NCBI GenBank assembly: GCA_963578475.1
Contig: CAUZCL010000018.1
Coordinates: 1-64,000 of the forward strand
From: SMYC01 sp963578475
GTDB lineage: Bacteria > Acidobacteriota > Vicinamibacteria > Marinacidobacterales > SMYC01
Direction: 5' to 3'
DNA length: 64,000 nucleotides
The notes under the pieces were generated by a model. That model was not told the origin of the DNA and made no database searches. It saw only the letters and a list, made by a program, of their open reading frames with translations. This document shows, in pieces, positions 44,845-54,094 of this stretch (position 1 is its first letter; each line of letters starts with the position of its first letter). The position numbers and the translations under genes are program-made.

Positions 44845-46101
44845 TCAATGAATCTTGGTCGTCTTGCGCTTCACGTAATCCATCAGCACGTACTGCCCGA
44901 GCTGGGCGGGCGTCGTGAAATAAGCCTTGCCTTGCACGATTTCAGTGACTTTCTTCACGAAGCCCACGAGGGAGTAGTCGCGCGCGAGCATGAACGTGTT
45001 GATCATGATCCCTCTTCGGCGGCATTCGACGACCTGTTTGAACGTCTGGTCGAGGATGAGCGGGTCGAGGCCGAAGGGGTTCTTGTAGATGCGCCCATCT
45101 TCGAGGGTGAGCGCCGAGGGTTTACCATCCGTAATCATGATGATTTGGCGCATGTCGGAGCGTTGGCGCATGAGAATTTCTTGAGCGAGCCGGAGCCCCT
45201 CCGCCGTGTTCGTGTGGAACGGGCCGACTTGAACTCTCGCGAGGCGGGATAAAGGCACTTCCTCGGCGCTGTCGTGAAATAGCACCAAATGCAGCTTATC
45301 GCCTAGAAATTGAGTGCGGACGAGGTGGGACAGCGCGAGGGTGACGCGCTTTGCCGGGGTGAAGCGGTCCTCGCCGTACAGGATCATGCTGTGGCTGCAG
45401 TCCAGCATGAGCACGGTCGCGCACGAGCTTCGATATTCCGCCTGGTGCACGTGCAGGTCATCCGGGGTCAGGTTTAGGGGAACACCGAGTCCTTCGCGCC
45501 TCACCGCGGACAGAAGCGTGCGCGAGACGTCCAAGTTCAACGTGTCGCCAAACTCGTAGCGTTTCGAGCTTCCTATGACCTCAACGCCTGTCGAGAGCTC
45601 CTGGGTCTCGTGCTGGCCGAGGTTCGCGCGTCCCAATCCGCCAAGCAAGTCTTTGAGCGCTTTGAAACCGAGGAAATCGACTGACTTGTCGGTGAGCTCG
45701 AAGCGCATCGAGCGGGGCTGCGCAACATCGCCCATCTCGTCCGTCTCAGGATGCCCCACGGCCGTGAGGTTCGGGTCCCGGGGCGTAATGTTCACATAGC
45801 CCTCGTCCTGCATGCGCTGGATGATCTCGTCGAGAATCTCGCGCAGGCGCGAATCCTCGAAACTCTCGGCATCTCCCATGAGCCGCTCGATATCCGCCTG
45901 CGTGAGCCTTCCTTGCTGGAGGAGCGCTCTCAGGATGGCCTCTCGGAGCGACTGCATCACGTCGTCCGATAGCTCATGGAACCCGTACATGTCCTGGAAT
46001 CCGCTATCGAGGAAGTAGTCCGAGAGCCCTTCGAGCAAGTCGGTGATATCAAAATCGTCGAACAGGTCGGGACGAAATTTGCTGTACTTGGTCATCGACA
46101 T
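44845..46101 (-). CDS. VWA-domain protein (ChlD/MoxR-partner type)
   Basis: A 418-residue protein with helical N-terminus (residues 1-120), a middle segment, and a von Willebrand factor A domain from about residue 225. The metal-ion-dependent adhesion site is LMLDCSHSMILYG (D-x-S-x-S), with a conserved Thr in FHTNTAEGLRLA and an Asp in IMITDGKPS. Such proteins pair with AAA ATPases like the one encoded just upstream, as in Mg-chelatase ChlI/ChlD and MoxR/VWA systems, to remodel or insert metal into client proteins. No signal peptide. The operon partner starts 28 bases before. No client gene is evident. Confidence 0.84.
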   Translation of the reverse strand: MSMTKYSKFRPDLFDDFDITDLLEGLSDYFLDSGFQDMYGFHELSDDVMQSLREAILRALLQQGRLTQADIERLMGDAESFEDSRLREILDEIIQRMQDEGYVNITPRDPNLTAVGHPETDEMGDVAQPRSMRFELTDKSVDFLGFKALKDLLGGLGRANLGQHETQELSTGVEVIGSSKRYEFGDTLNLDVSRTLLSAVRREGLGVPLNLTPDDLHVHQAEYRSSCATVLMLDCSHSMILYGEDRFTPAKRVTLALSHLVRTQFLGDKLHLVLFHDSAEEVPLSRLARVQVGPFHTNTAEGLRLAQEILMRQRSDMRQIIMITDGKPSALTLEDGRIYKNPFGLDPLILDQTFKQVVECRRRGIMINTFMLARDYSLVGFVKKVTEIVQGKAYFTTPAQLGQYVLMDYVKRKTTKIH

Positions 46102-46129
46102 CGGACTAGTCCTGGCCCCTAACTTAGTT

Positions 46130-47587
46130 TTAGTTCAAATGCGACTTGGTGTGACCGAGCGGCTCCTCATAGCCGATCTCCGGCTGCCGCTCCTCGTTGC
46201 GATGGTAGCCGCGCTCGTCGTTTCTCGAAATCTTCTTTACACCGGCCAGCCCTTCTAGAAGAAACTCGGCGGCGGAAACACGCTCGGGCGTCGAGGATTG
46301 CTCGGTCACCGAAACAACAGATGTGCGGGCGAGAAGCCCTGGGATCTCTGCGAGCGCTTGCAAAACTTCTTCCGAAGACGCGGTCTCCGGCACGCGGCAA
46401 TAGCCGCCGCCGTCGAACCATTCGATGACGCTCTCAAAATCCTCGCTCGAGGCGTATTTCTGAAAGGCTGCGCCGACGGCGCGCTTGATGAGGTCTCGGG
46501 CGACGACATCCGCGCCTTTGAGCTCCCCTTCATATTCGAGCTCGAGCTTTCCCGTGATCGCGGGAAGCGACGCATAGACGTCCGAAACGCGGAGCGCCGT
46601 GGCCGCCTCGCCACGCTCGAGCGCGCGCCGCTCGGCGTTCGAGATGGCGCTCTCGAGCAGCGAGATGGGGAGCCTTTGGCTGACCCCCGACCGCTTGTCG
46701 ACGCGCCGATCCGAACGCGCTTGGATGGCCACTTCCTCGACGATTTCCCGAACGTAGTGCGGAATGTGAAGTTCGTCGCGTCCCGCGCGATCCGTCCAAG
46801 CCTCGTCCTTCGTAATCGCGATTGACTCTTCGAGCGTCGCGGGGTAGTGGGTACGGATCTCCGATCCGATGCGGTCTTTGAGAGGCGTAATGATCCGCCC
46901 CCGCGCCGTATAGTCTTCAGGATTCGCGGTAAAGACCATCAAGATGTCGAGCGGCAAGCGTAGCGGATAGCCTTTTATCTGAACGTCCCCCTCTTGGAGG
47001 ATATTGAACAAACCCACCTGGATCTTTCCCGCGAGGTCGGGGAGCTCGTTGATCGCAAAAATGCCGCGATGCGCGCGCGGCAAGAGGCCGTAATGGATGG
47101 TGAGCTCGTCGGAAAGATCGAGCCCGCTTCTGGCGGCGCGGATGGGATCGAGGTCGCCGATCATGTCGGCGACGGTCACATCTGGCGTCGCCAGTTTCTC
47201 GACGTAGCGGTCTTCTCGATGGAGCCACCGAACCGGCGTCTCGGCACCCTTTTCCGCGACGAGCTTCTTGCAGGCGCCGCAGATCGGGGCGTGCGGGTCG
47301 TCATGGATCTCGCAACCGTCAATGACCGGGATCTCCTCGTCGAGGAATCGGGTCAAGCCGCGGAGCATCCTTGTCTTAGCCTGGCCGCGGAGCCCCAGGA
47401 GAATGAAATGGTGCCGCGACAGCAGCGCGTTCACGACCTGGGGAATAACGGTATCGCCGTAGCCGACGATTCCTGGAAAAAGCTCCTCTCCCGAGCTCAT
47501 CTTCAGCATCAAGTTGTCGCGGATCTCGTCGCAAACGGCGCGCGGTTGATGATTCTGCAGTTCACCGAGGGTCTGGGCTTTGCTCAT
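46130..47587 (-). CDS. AAA+ ATPase, Mg-chelatase ChlI / MoxR-like
   Basis: I place the start at ATG 47587 (SKAQTLGELQ); the frame continues to 47653 but that part lies in the repeat element. 485 residues. ATPase motifs: LGLRGQAKTR (Walker A, with A-K-T in place of G-K-T), GIFAINELPDLAGKIQVGLF (Walker B and following), ANPEDYTARGRIITPLKDR (sensor 1 and arginine finger). The Cys pair in PICGACKKL (about residues 102-110) is an insert that may bind zinc. The C-terminal 150 residues are a helical extension. Acts with the VWA protein encoded downstream. Confidence 0.84.
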   Translation of the reverse strand: MSKAQTLGELQNHQPRAVCDEIRDNLMLKMSSGEELFPGIVGYGDTVIPQVVNALLSRHHFILLGLRGQAKTRMLRGLTRFLDEEIPVIDGCEIHDDPHAPICGACKKLVAEKGAETPVRWLHREDRYVEKLATPDVTVADMIGDLDPIRAARSGLDLSDELTIHYGLLPRAHRGIFAINELPDLAGKIQVGLFNILQEGDVQIKGYPLRLPLDILMVFTANPEDYTARGRIITPLKDRIGSEIRTHYPATLEESIAITKDEAWTDRAGRDELHIPHYVREIVEEVAIQARSDRRVDKRSGVSQRLPISLLESAISNAERRALERGEAATALRVSDVYASLPAITGKLELEYEGELKGADVVARDLIKRAVGAAFQKYASSEDFESVIEWFDGGGYCRVPETASSEEVLQALAEIPGLLARTSVVSVTEQSSTPERVSAAEFLLEGLAGVKKISRNDERGYHRNEERQPEIGYEEPLGHTKSHLN

Positions 47588-47621
47588 GATCGGATTATAG
47601 CCTGATGCCATCTGGGAGACG

Positions 47622-47788
47622 CTAGTGAACTGTAACAGATACTCGTTGCGCAAATCGCGAGGTCATTTTGTGGGCTGGCGAGGCGCGAGGACGACGTTAT
47701 ATCTGGATATTACGAGGAATCGCAACAAAGCCAGCGCGCAAAAGGACCCGCGATTTTGGCAGCGAGTATCTGTTACAGTCTACTAGTG
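47622..47788. repeat. MITE-like palindromic element with 6-bp flanking direct repeat
   Basis: ACTGTAACAGATACTCG at 47629-47645 is exactly matched, in inverse orientation, at 47763-47779, and imperfect pairing continues inward for a total arm length of about 55 bases. CTAGTG directly abuts both sides (47622-47627 and 47783-47788), as expected for a target-site duplication. The centre is about 30-40 bases. It has no coding potential. It sits between the AAA gene and the BON gene and may carry promoter elements for either. Confidence 0.7.
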
Positions 47789-47827
47789 GTGGTACGCGGG
47801 TGCTGGTTGAGTTAAGCTTCTCTCGAA

Positions 47828-48421
47828 ATGTTCTGGTTCGTTTTCCGCATGGTTTTTAGAGCTATCACACTCGTGATACTCACGGGCACGGCTCTCGTTT
47901 TGTACTACCTCTACGAGTCCGGACAGTTTCCTGTCCTCCAGCACGTCATCGAGGATACTGCCGTGACCGCCTCGGTCCGCGCGGGGTTCGCCATCCATCG
48001 GGATCTCGCCGATCGGCCCATACACGTATCAACCGCCGACAGCGTCGTCACCCTTTCGGGGCGCGTCGCGTCCCAAGAAGAGAAGGACGAAGCCGAGGCG
48101 ATAGCAGCGACGATCGAAGGGGTCGACGAGATCGCGAATCATCTCGAGATCGAGCCCGGGCTCGAAGACACCGACGGCGAAACGAACGACAAAAGCTTCG
48201 GTGAGCGGCTCGAGGACGCTGCACTTCTGGCGAAAATACGCACCGCCCTGCATCTCGACAGAGAAGTACGCAAGCTGGATGTCGACATACGCGTCTCGTC
48301 GGGCCAGGTCATCCTGAGAGGTGAGATCCCGTCCGAGGCGCTGATGGACCGCATACGGACGCGGGTGGCAAGCGTCCGCGGCGTCGAGCGTCTCGAAGAC
48401 AAGCTCGAGCTAAAAGAGTAG
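47828..48421 (+). CDS. Membrane-anchored protein with two BON domains
   Basis: 197 residues; ATG 47828. One N-terminal membrane helix (MVFRAITLVILTGTALVLYY), then two BON domains: the first about 50-108 (HVSTADSVVTLSGRVASQEE, ATIEGVDEIANHLEI) and the second about 128-195 (VDIRVSSGQVILRGEIPSEA, VASVRGVERLEDKLEL). BON domains are thought to bind phospholipid, as in OsmY and DolP, so a role in envelope integrity is likely. Intact and alone, downstream of the palindromic element. Confidence 0.85.
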   Translation: MFWFVFRMVFRAITLVILTGTALVLYYLYESGQFPVLQHVIEDTAVTASVRAGFAIHRDLADRPIHVSTADSVVTLSGRVASQEEKDEAEAIAATIEGVDEIANHLEIEPGLEDTDGETNDKSFGERLEDAALLAKIRTALHLDREVRKLDVDIRVSSGQVILRGEIPSEALMDRIRTRVASVRGVERLEDKLELKE

Positions 48422-48455
48422 CGACAGGCTCCCCGCCGAAGCCCGAAGGGCGAGG

Positions 48456-48716
48456 CTAGTCTTTTTTGAGGCTGGCTACAAGGTCGTCCCGGTCGAACGG
48501 TTTTTCCAAGTAGCCGTGGAGAGCGAGCCCCGTTCCGCCCGGAAGGTCGAGGTCGGGAACTAGGGTATCGAAGAGCTCGCCACGGATGAGCTGAAGCGCC
48601 CGCTGAAACTCCACGACCGCCACGACATCAAACCCAGCTTGCTCGAGGAAAATTGTCAGTGTTCGGCGCATGGATGCGTTGTCTTCGACGATGAGAACAC
48701 GTTGTGGGTCGATCAT
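48456..48716 (-). pseudogene. Response-regulator receiver domain with internal deletion
   Basis: The 86-residue product has the start of a CheY-like domain (QRVLIVEDNASMRRTLTIFL, with the acidic pair), the phosphorylation loop LVPDLDLPGGTGLAL, and then goes straight to HGYLEKPFDRDDLVASLKKD, the conserved lysine strand and last helix. About 33 residues carrying beta-4, the conserved Thr/Ser and alpha-4 are missing although the frame is kept. A fold without these elements is unlikely to work. ATG 48716. Confidence 0.75.
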
Positions 48717-48919
48717 TTAACTTCGTTAACAAGCAAGAGACGTACCAAATTGGGGCGAGGGTGTAAGCCGCAGCACACAAACAACTTGAAGAAACTGGCT
48801 TCCGGAACCGATTCAATGCTGTCACTAGCGTGCCACAGGCGAGCCACTTTTTGCCACCCGCCTTCGCCCTTCGGGCTATGGCGGGCAGGCCCGCCTTACT
48901 CTGGGGTTGGGGGGGGTTG

Positions 48920-49480
48920 TTAGGGGCGGGTGGAGCGCTCGACGTCCACAGCGAGGATGAGGCCCTTGTCGATTAGGAAAAGGGCGCGCCGCTCATCACC
49001 ATCATTGAGGGCCCGCCGCGCCTGAGCCACGAAGCCACGGGCGGACGCGAATTGCTGCCGCTGGCTGTCGGAAAGCTTGCGCGTGCTCAGCGTGCCCATG
49101 AGTGAGCCCGCGCGCTCGAGCTTCGTCCAGAGCTCCGGGTCGACACGCTTGCTCCCCGCGCGCCCCCGCGAAGGGGTCTGAGGCGCTTTGTCGGGAGGTT
49201 TGGGCGGTGGCGGAGCCGGAGGCGCTTGTATGGACCCCCCATCAGGGCGGGGCGCGGGCTCTTCGACGGCCGGCTCGGGCTCCACCTCCACGACAGGTTC
49301 TTCAGCAGGCCGTGTCTCTTCGGGCGCTTCAGGCTCCGGATGGTCCTCGCCCGCTGGCGTCGATGCTGCCGCTGGCGCGCGCGGGAAATCCGCACGTCGG
49401 GCGCGCCAACATCCGGCCAAGACGCTGAGCCCGATCAAAAGCAGGACGCTTAGCAGAAGACCCCTCATGCGATGTGGCAC
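48920..49480 (-). CDS. Proline/glutamate-rich lipoprotein of unknown function
   Basis: 186 residues. A lipoprotein signal (RGLLLSVLLLIGLSVLAGC, acceptor Cys24) is followed by a low-complexity linker rich in Pro, Glu and Ala to about residue 110, then a basic TPSRGRAGSKR and a C-terminal helical hairpin (about 112-186: SDSQRQQFASARGFVAQARR, DERRALFLIDKGLILA). The linker would span peptidoglycan or periplasm. The start may be M1 or the internal M5. It lies 10 bases downstream of the histidine kinase stop on the same strand and may be its operon partner. Confidence 0.75.
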   Translation of the reverse strand: MPHRMRGLLLSVLLLIGLSVLAGCWRARRADFPRAPAAASTPAGEDHPEPEAPEETRPAEEPVVEVEPEPAVEEPAPRPDGGSIQAPPAPPPPKPPDKAPQTPSRGRAGSKRVDPELWTKLERAGSLMGTLSTRKLSDSQRQQFASARGFVAQARRALNDGDERRALFLIDKGLILAVDVERSTRP

Positions 49481-49490
49481 CCGACTTCCG

Positions 49491-51293
49491 TCACGCGCGC
49501 ATCTCGGGAAGGTGGATTGTGAACCGCGTGCCGTTACCCTTCTCTGATTCTACCGTGATTTCGCCGCCGTGGAGTTGGACGATCCGATAGACCATCGAGA
49601 GCCCGATACCGCTGCCTTTTTTTTTCGTCGTCACATAAAGGTCGAAGATCTTCTCGAGCATTTCCGGCTCGATGCCCACCCCGCTATCCGCGACGACGAT
49701 CTCGACCCCGTCTTCCGTGCGCGACGCCTCGACGCGGAGCCGCCCCCCTCGAGGCATGGCTTCCTCGGCGTTCTGTACGAGGTTCAAAAAGACCTGCTGC
49801 AGGAGCTCTCGGTCGCCATGAACAGGGGGAAGCTCCTCTGCTACCGCGGTCTCGATCTCGATACCGCTCGCTTTGGCCTCCGCCGAGACCAGCCTTTCGA
49901 CCTCGTCCAACAGCTCCCGCAACGGCACCGAGGTCAATTGCAGATCCTCGGGACGCGTGAAGCGCAAGAATCCTTGGATGACTCGATCGAGCCGGCGAAT
50001 CTCCTTCTCGAGCGTATCGAGCGAGGATTGTGTTTCCGGAGAGGCCCACCTTAGCCTCTCCCTCAAGAGCGCGACATGGATCACCATGGCATTGAGCGGG
50101 TTCTTGATCTCGTGCGCGACGCCCGAGGTCAGCTTTCCGAGCGCGGCGAGCTTTTGCGCGTAGGAGAGCTGAGAGCCGAGACGCAAGAGCTTCTCCTTGT
50201 CGCGCGCACTCACCATCACGCCGGAGACCCCGCTCTCGTCGCGCAGGACCTGCGCGCTCAGCGCATAGACGACCGGCCGCTTTCCGTTCGCGATCGTTTT
50301 GTCGACGGGCCCGACGGGCTCGTCGCGCTCGAGCGCCGTCTTGACGATCTCCGCCACCGGATGCTCTTCCGGAAAAAACTCCGCGAAGAGTTTCCCCTGA
50401 ATCTCGTCTCGCCCGAGACCGAGAAGCTCCGCGGCGCGCTCGTTCAACGACAAGACGCACCCCTCGTTACTAAAAACTAGAACGGCGTCCGAGAGCCCCC
50501 CGAGCATCGTCGACAGCCAGCTCGCATCGTTCTCGCGGACGCTCCTCTGGTCATCGAGCCTTTGGCTCATGCTTGCGAAAAATTCCGCGACGCGGCTCAC
50601 ATCCGCTTCGCTCTGAAGATCCAGGGGTGGTTCGCCGTCCACGGGTTGGAAGCGGCCGAGCTCGCGGCGCAGCAGCTCGATCGGAGCCCATAGCCAATTC
50701 GCAAAAAAAAGCGACACAAAAAAGGCTGCGACGACAGCGCTCGTTGCAAGCAGCACGTTCTGCGTGACCACACTCCAAATCTCTTCCTTCAGGAACAGAG
50801 TGGAGATCGCGACGCGCACGACCCCGAAAGGCTCCCCATCGCCGTCGTCGAAGGGCATGGCTACTTCGAGAACGTTGTGGCCTTGCCTGAGCTCCCAGAG
50901 CTGCGCGAGAGGGTTCTTCGCGACGAAGCTCTCGAGCGAAGGGGCCGGCGTGAGCTTGTCTCCGAGCTCGAGGGGATTGCTGTGGACGAGCGCAAAGCCG
51001 TCGCGATCCGTCACCGCGACATACATCGTCGTCGCGGAGTAGCCGACGATGCCTTCGGCGTAATTGCTCAGGGCCGGATCCCATGTCAAGGCAGAACGGA
51101 GCTCCGCCGAGTCGTTTTGACGAATCACCCGTGAGGCCTGATGGCGGAGTGTTTCGGCCAGAAGTCGAGCGCGGGATTCTGTCTCGCCGACCGAGAAGCG
51201 CACGAGCGCGGTCAGATTTACGAGGCTCGTGGCCAAGGCGACGGTGGCCGCTACCAGCGTCAGACCCGCGATTTGTTTTCTGCGAAATCCCAC
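49491..51293 (-). CDS. Sensor histidine kinase with periplasmic sensor and PAS domains
   Basis: 600 residues. Two membrane helices (about 8-30 and 180-200) bracket a Cache-like periplasmic region; then a HAMP-like linker, a PAS domain (about 262-370: LSDAVLVFSNEGCVLSLNER), and the kinase core. H-box GVAHEIKNPLNAM (His about 403), N-box FLNLVQNAEEAM, G1 VADSGVGIEPEML, F-box IFDLYVTTKKKG and G2 GSGIGLSMVYRIV are complete. The short PAS-HisKA-HATPase arrangement next to an NtrC-type regulator fits NtrB-like enzymes. Signal unknown. Starts 32 bases after the regulator gene. Confidence 0.9.
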   Translation of the reverse strand: MGFRRKQIAGLTLVAATVALATSLVNLTALVRFSVGETESRARLLAETLRHQASRVIRQNDSAELRSALTWDPALSNYAEGIVGYSATTMYVAVTDRDGFALVHSNPLELGDKLTPAPSLESFVAKNPLAQLWELRQGHNVLEVAMPFDDGDGEPFGVVRVAISTLFLKEEIWSVVTQNVLLATSAVVAAFFVSLFFANWLWAPIELLRRELGRFQPVDGEPPLDLQSEADVSRVAEFFASMSQRLDDQRSVRENDASWLSTMLGGLSDAVLVFSNEGCVLSLNERAAELLGLGRDEIQGKLFAEFFPEEHPVAEIVKTALERDEPVGPVDKTIANGKRPVVYALSAQVLRDESGVSGVMVSARDKEKLLRLGSQLSYAQKLAALGKLTSGVAHEIKNPLNAMVIHVALLRERLRWASPETQSSLDTLEKEIRRLDRVIQGFLRFTRPEDLQLTSVPLRELLDEVERLVSAEAKASGIEIETAVAEELPPVHGDRELLQQVFLNLVQNAEEAMPRGGRLRVEASRTEDGVEIVVADSGVGIEPEMLEKIFDLYVTTKKKGSGIGLSMVYRIVQLHGGEITVESEKGNGTRFTIHLPEMRA

Positions 51294-51325
51294 CGGATTT
51301 GAAGCTCCCCTCTATTCGGGCCGGT

Positions 51326-52699
51326 TCAAGACGTCTTGCGATATTTCTTGAGCTTGTTGTGAAGCGTCTTGAGGCTGATTCCCAATATCTCGGCGGCGCG
51401 CGTCTTGTTCTGCCCCGTAGACTCCAGGGTCTTCAAGATCAAATTCTTCTCCGCTTGCTCAACCGTCGTTCCGACCGGAAGCTGCTCGACGTTTTTCGAC
51501 GCCAGGTCGTTTCCGGGCTCGAGGACTGACGGCGGCAAATCCTCTCGCCGGAACAGGTCACCCTTCGCCACGATAACAGCGCGCTCGACGACGTTGCGAA
51601 GCTCGCGGACGTTTCCAGGCCAAAGGTAGGCTTTCAAGGCTAGGGCGGCTTCGTCATCCATGCCTTTGAGCGCCTTTCCGTTTCGCGTATTGAACTCGTG
51701 CACGAAAGCCTCGACGAGCGTCGGAACATCCGCGATCCGGTCGCGAAGCGCTGGGAGCTCCAGCGTGAACACGTTCACGCGGTAGTAGAGGTCCTCGCGC
51801 AAATCGCCAGCGTCGAGCGCCTCTCGCGGATCACGGTTGGTCGCAGCCAGGATACGCACATCCACGCGAATCTCCTCCTCGCCGCCCAGACGGCGGAAGC
51901 TTCGCTCCTCGAGAACGCGTAGCAGCTTCGCTTGCGTCGAGGGAGCCATCTCGGCCACTTCGTCGAGAAACAGCGTGCCGCCATGCGCCTGCTCAAACAG
52001 GCCGCGGCGCCGCCCCTCTGCTCCGGTAAAAGCCCCTTTTTCGTGTCCAAACATCTCGCTCTCGAGAAGCGTTTCAGGGATGGCAGCGCAGTTCACCGCG
52101 ACAAACTGTTTCTCTTTTCTCGCTGAGAGCTCGTGAAGCGTCCTCGCGACCATTTCTTTTCCGGTACCGGACTCGCCAACGATGAAGACCGAGGCCGCGG
52201 AAGGGGCGACTTGGCTCATGAGCTCATAGAGCTCTTTCATCCGATCGCTCGTCCCAACCATGCTCCCGAACCGGCCGATCGTCTCGAGATTCCTCTTGTA
52301 GCGCTCGACCTCCTCGCAAGCCGCGTTGCGCTCGACGGCCCTTTCGAGCACCTCGCGAAGCTGCTGCGTGTCGACCGGTTTGGTCAGGTAGTCGAAGGCA
52401 CCTATCTTCATCGCCTCGACCGCAGTCCCGATGCTGCCTTTGGCCGTTACCATCACAACGGCGAGACGATCGAGCTCGGAGACGAGTCCGGAGAGAAGAC
52501 CTAGGCCGTCCATCCGGGGCATCACGAGATCAGCGATAACGACTTGAGGGCGGAAGCTCTCGGCTCGTGCAAGGCCTTCGACGCCATCGGCGGCCGTATC
52601 GGCCTCGTAGCCCCACCCGCGCACGAGCTCGGAGAGACCCTGTCGGGAGCCCGCTTCGTCGTCGACGATGAGAACGCGTGTGGTCAGCAATTTCAGCAT
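51326..52699 (-). CDS. NtrC-family sigma-54-dependent response regulator
   Basis: 457 residues. Receiver domain 1-125 with phospho-acceptor in VVIADLVMPRMDG (Asp about 57) and the lysine in DYLTKPVD. AAA+ domain about 145-375: GESGTGKEM Walker A, the sigma-54 contact loop GAFTGA intact, GTLFLDEVAEM Walker B, and arginine fingers in LREDLYYRVNVF. A Fis-type helix-turn-helix ends the protein (TRAAEILGISLKTLHNKLKK). Targets unknown; I saw no clear -24/-12 promoter nearby. The ATG at 52699 lies inside a CATTCAG repeat, so the real start may be the TTG a few codons in (LLTTRVLIVDDE). Confidence 0.92.
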   Translation of the reverse strand: MLKLLTTRVLIVDDEAGSRQGLSELVRGWGYEADTAADGVEGLARAESFRPQVVIADLVMPRMDGLGLLSGLVSELDRLAVVMVTAKGSIGTAVEAMKIGAFDYLTKPVDTQQLREVLERAVERNAACEEVERYKRNLETIGRFGSMVGTSDRMKELYELMSQVAPSAASVFIVGESGTGKEMVARTLHELSARKEKQFVAVNCAAIPETLLESEMFGHEKGAFTGAEGRRRGLFEQAHGGTLFLDEVAEMAPSTQAKLLRVLEERSFRRLGGEEEIRVDVRILAATNRDPREALDAGDLREDLYYRVNVFTLELPALRDRIADVPTLVEAFVHEFNTRNGKALKGMDDEAALALKAYLWPGNVRELRNVVERAVIVAKGDLFRREDLPPSVLEPGNDLASKNVEQLPVGTTVEQAEKNLILKTLESTGQNKTRAAEILGISLKTLHNKLKKYRKTS

Positions 52700-52720
52700 T
52701 CAGCATTCAGCATTCAGGCG
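52692..52720. repeat. Triple CATTCAG heptamer
   Basis: Three perfect tandem CATTCAG units at 52697-52717, covering the start codon of the NtrC-family gene. Confidence 0.8.
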
Positions 52721-52751
52721 CGACGACTGCGACGTCGCAGCTTGCTGGACG

Positions 52752-54054
52752 CTACTTCCTCTTCAAACGTATTTTTAGCAGTAGCTCGATTTCTTGCTCG
52801 GCAAGGCTGTCGTCGACTTCGATGGTGACCGGGACCTCGATTCGCTGATTCGCTATGGGCCCGGACACACTCGCAGGAGGTATGGTCGTAGCTTGATCAC
52901 GAGGCATCGAGATCTGCGTTTTGATGAGCTCACTCAAGTTCTCGGCCGCGCTCCGTCCCTGCTCCGCATCGAACGTGCCGCCGAGGAAATCCGCTTCGAG
53001 ATCGCGTACGACGTGTTCTTCGACGGACGGCTCTTTCAGAACCGTCGCCGCCACCTCGACGCCAGCGCCCTCATCGAGCAGTCCGGAGAACATCGAGTCC
53101 TCGGGCGCCTCCGGTGCGGTCGGTGCAGAATCACTCGGGGCGTCTGCTCTGGACTTGGTGTCTTTGGTTGTCGCATCGTCCAACCTCAAAGCGTCATCGA
53201 GGATACTCTCGATGTTGAGGTTTTCGAACGCGTCTAAATCTGCATGGTCATCGTCGTGTGAGGCCACGTTCTCTTTCTCCGAAACAGACGGCCAAGTGCT
53301 GGCAGCCTTGGCTGAAGCGTCCTGGCTGGACGCGACTTGGCTCACCTGAGCCCTTTCTCCAGTACTCTCCGTGACGCTGGTGGAGACCAGAGACGCAGGG
53401 TCGGTCAGCGCCGAGTTTGTAACTGTTTTTTTCGCGCTTGCCCATGGGCGACATCGCGCGGGCTCCGCCATAGCGGTCGATGACCGACTTCAACACGAGG
53501 CCGCTGATCGCTTGGAGCGTCTCCTCAACGCCGATACCGTCTTTGGCGACAGCCTCGTAAAACGGCGCGTTCATCGTATTGAGCGCGTCGTTCATCTCCT
53601 CCACCGTGCAAACGTCCTCGAGATCACGCTTGTTGAACTGCATGACCATCGGCAGCGCCTCGAGCTTCAGGTCGTGAGCCGCCAGATTCTCCCGCAGGTT
53701 GTCGAGACTCTCCCGATTGGCCTCGGGCATGCTCGGTTGCGAATCCGCGACGAAGACCACCCCATCCGCACCTTTGAGGACCATCCTCCGAGTCGCGTTG
53801 TAGAAAACCTGACCCGGCACCGTATAAAGCTGGACCCGAGTCTTGATCCCGCGGACAATCCCAGCATCAACAGGAAGAAAATCAAAATAAAGAGTACGAT
53901 CCGTATCCGTCGCCAGCGTCAACATCCGCCCTGTGTTCTTAATCGGAAGATCTTCGTAGATGTACTGCAGATTGCTCGTCTTACCAGACAAACCAGGCCC
54001 GTAATAGACAATTTTAGCGGTCAACTCCTTCAGAGCGCAATTAAAAAGGACCAC
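52752..54054 (-). pseudogene. MglA-like GTPase with acidic tail, one frameshift in poly-A
   Basis: GTG 54054 with GGAAGG upstream opens a Ras-like MglA GTPase: YYGPGLSGKTSNLQ P-loop, LATDTDRTLYFDFLPVD, LYTVPGQVFYNATR, VVFVADSQPSMPEANRESL and the base-specificity loop QFNKRD. The G domain ends near VIDRYGGARAM. At GAAAAAAAC (A7, about 53433) removing one A makes the frame continue KTVTNSALTDPASLV into a Ser/Asp/Glu-rich linker of about 170 residues and a short C-terminal strand unit (QRIEVPVTIEVDDSLAEQEI) ending at 52752. Total about 434 residues. MglA homologues set cell polarity and motility; the long tail is unusual. Poly-A could also allow slippage. Confidence 0.72.
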
Positions 54055-54094
54055 TGGTTTACCTTCCGGCCAGATTGCACTGAATCTTATAGTG

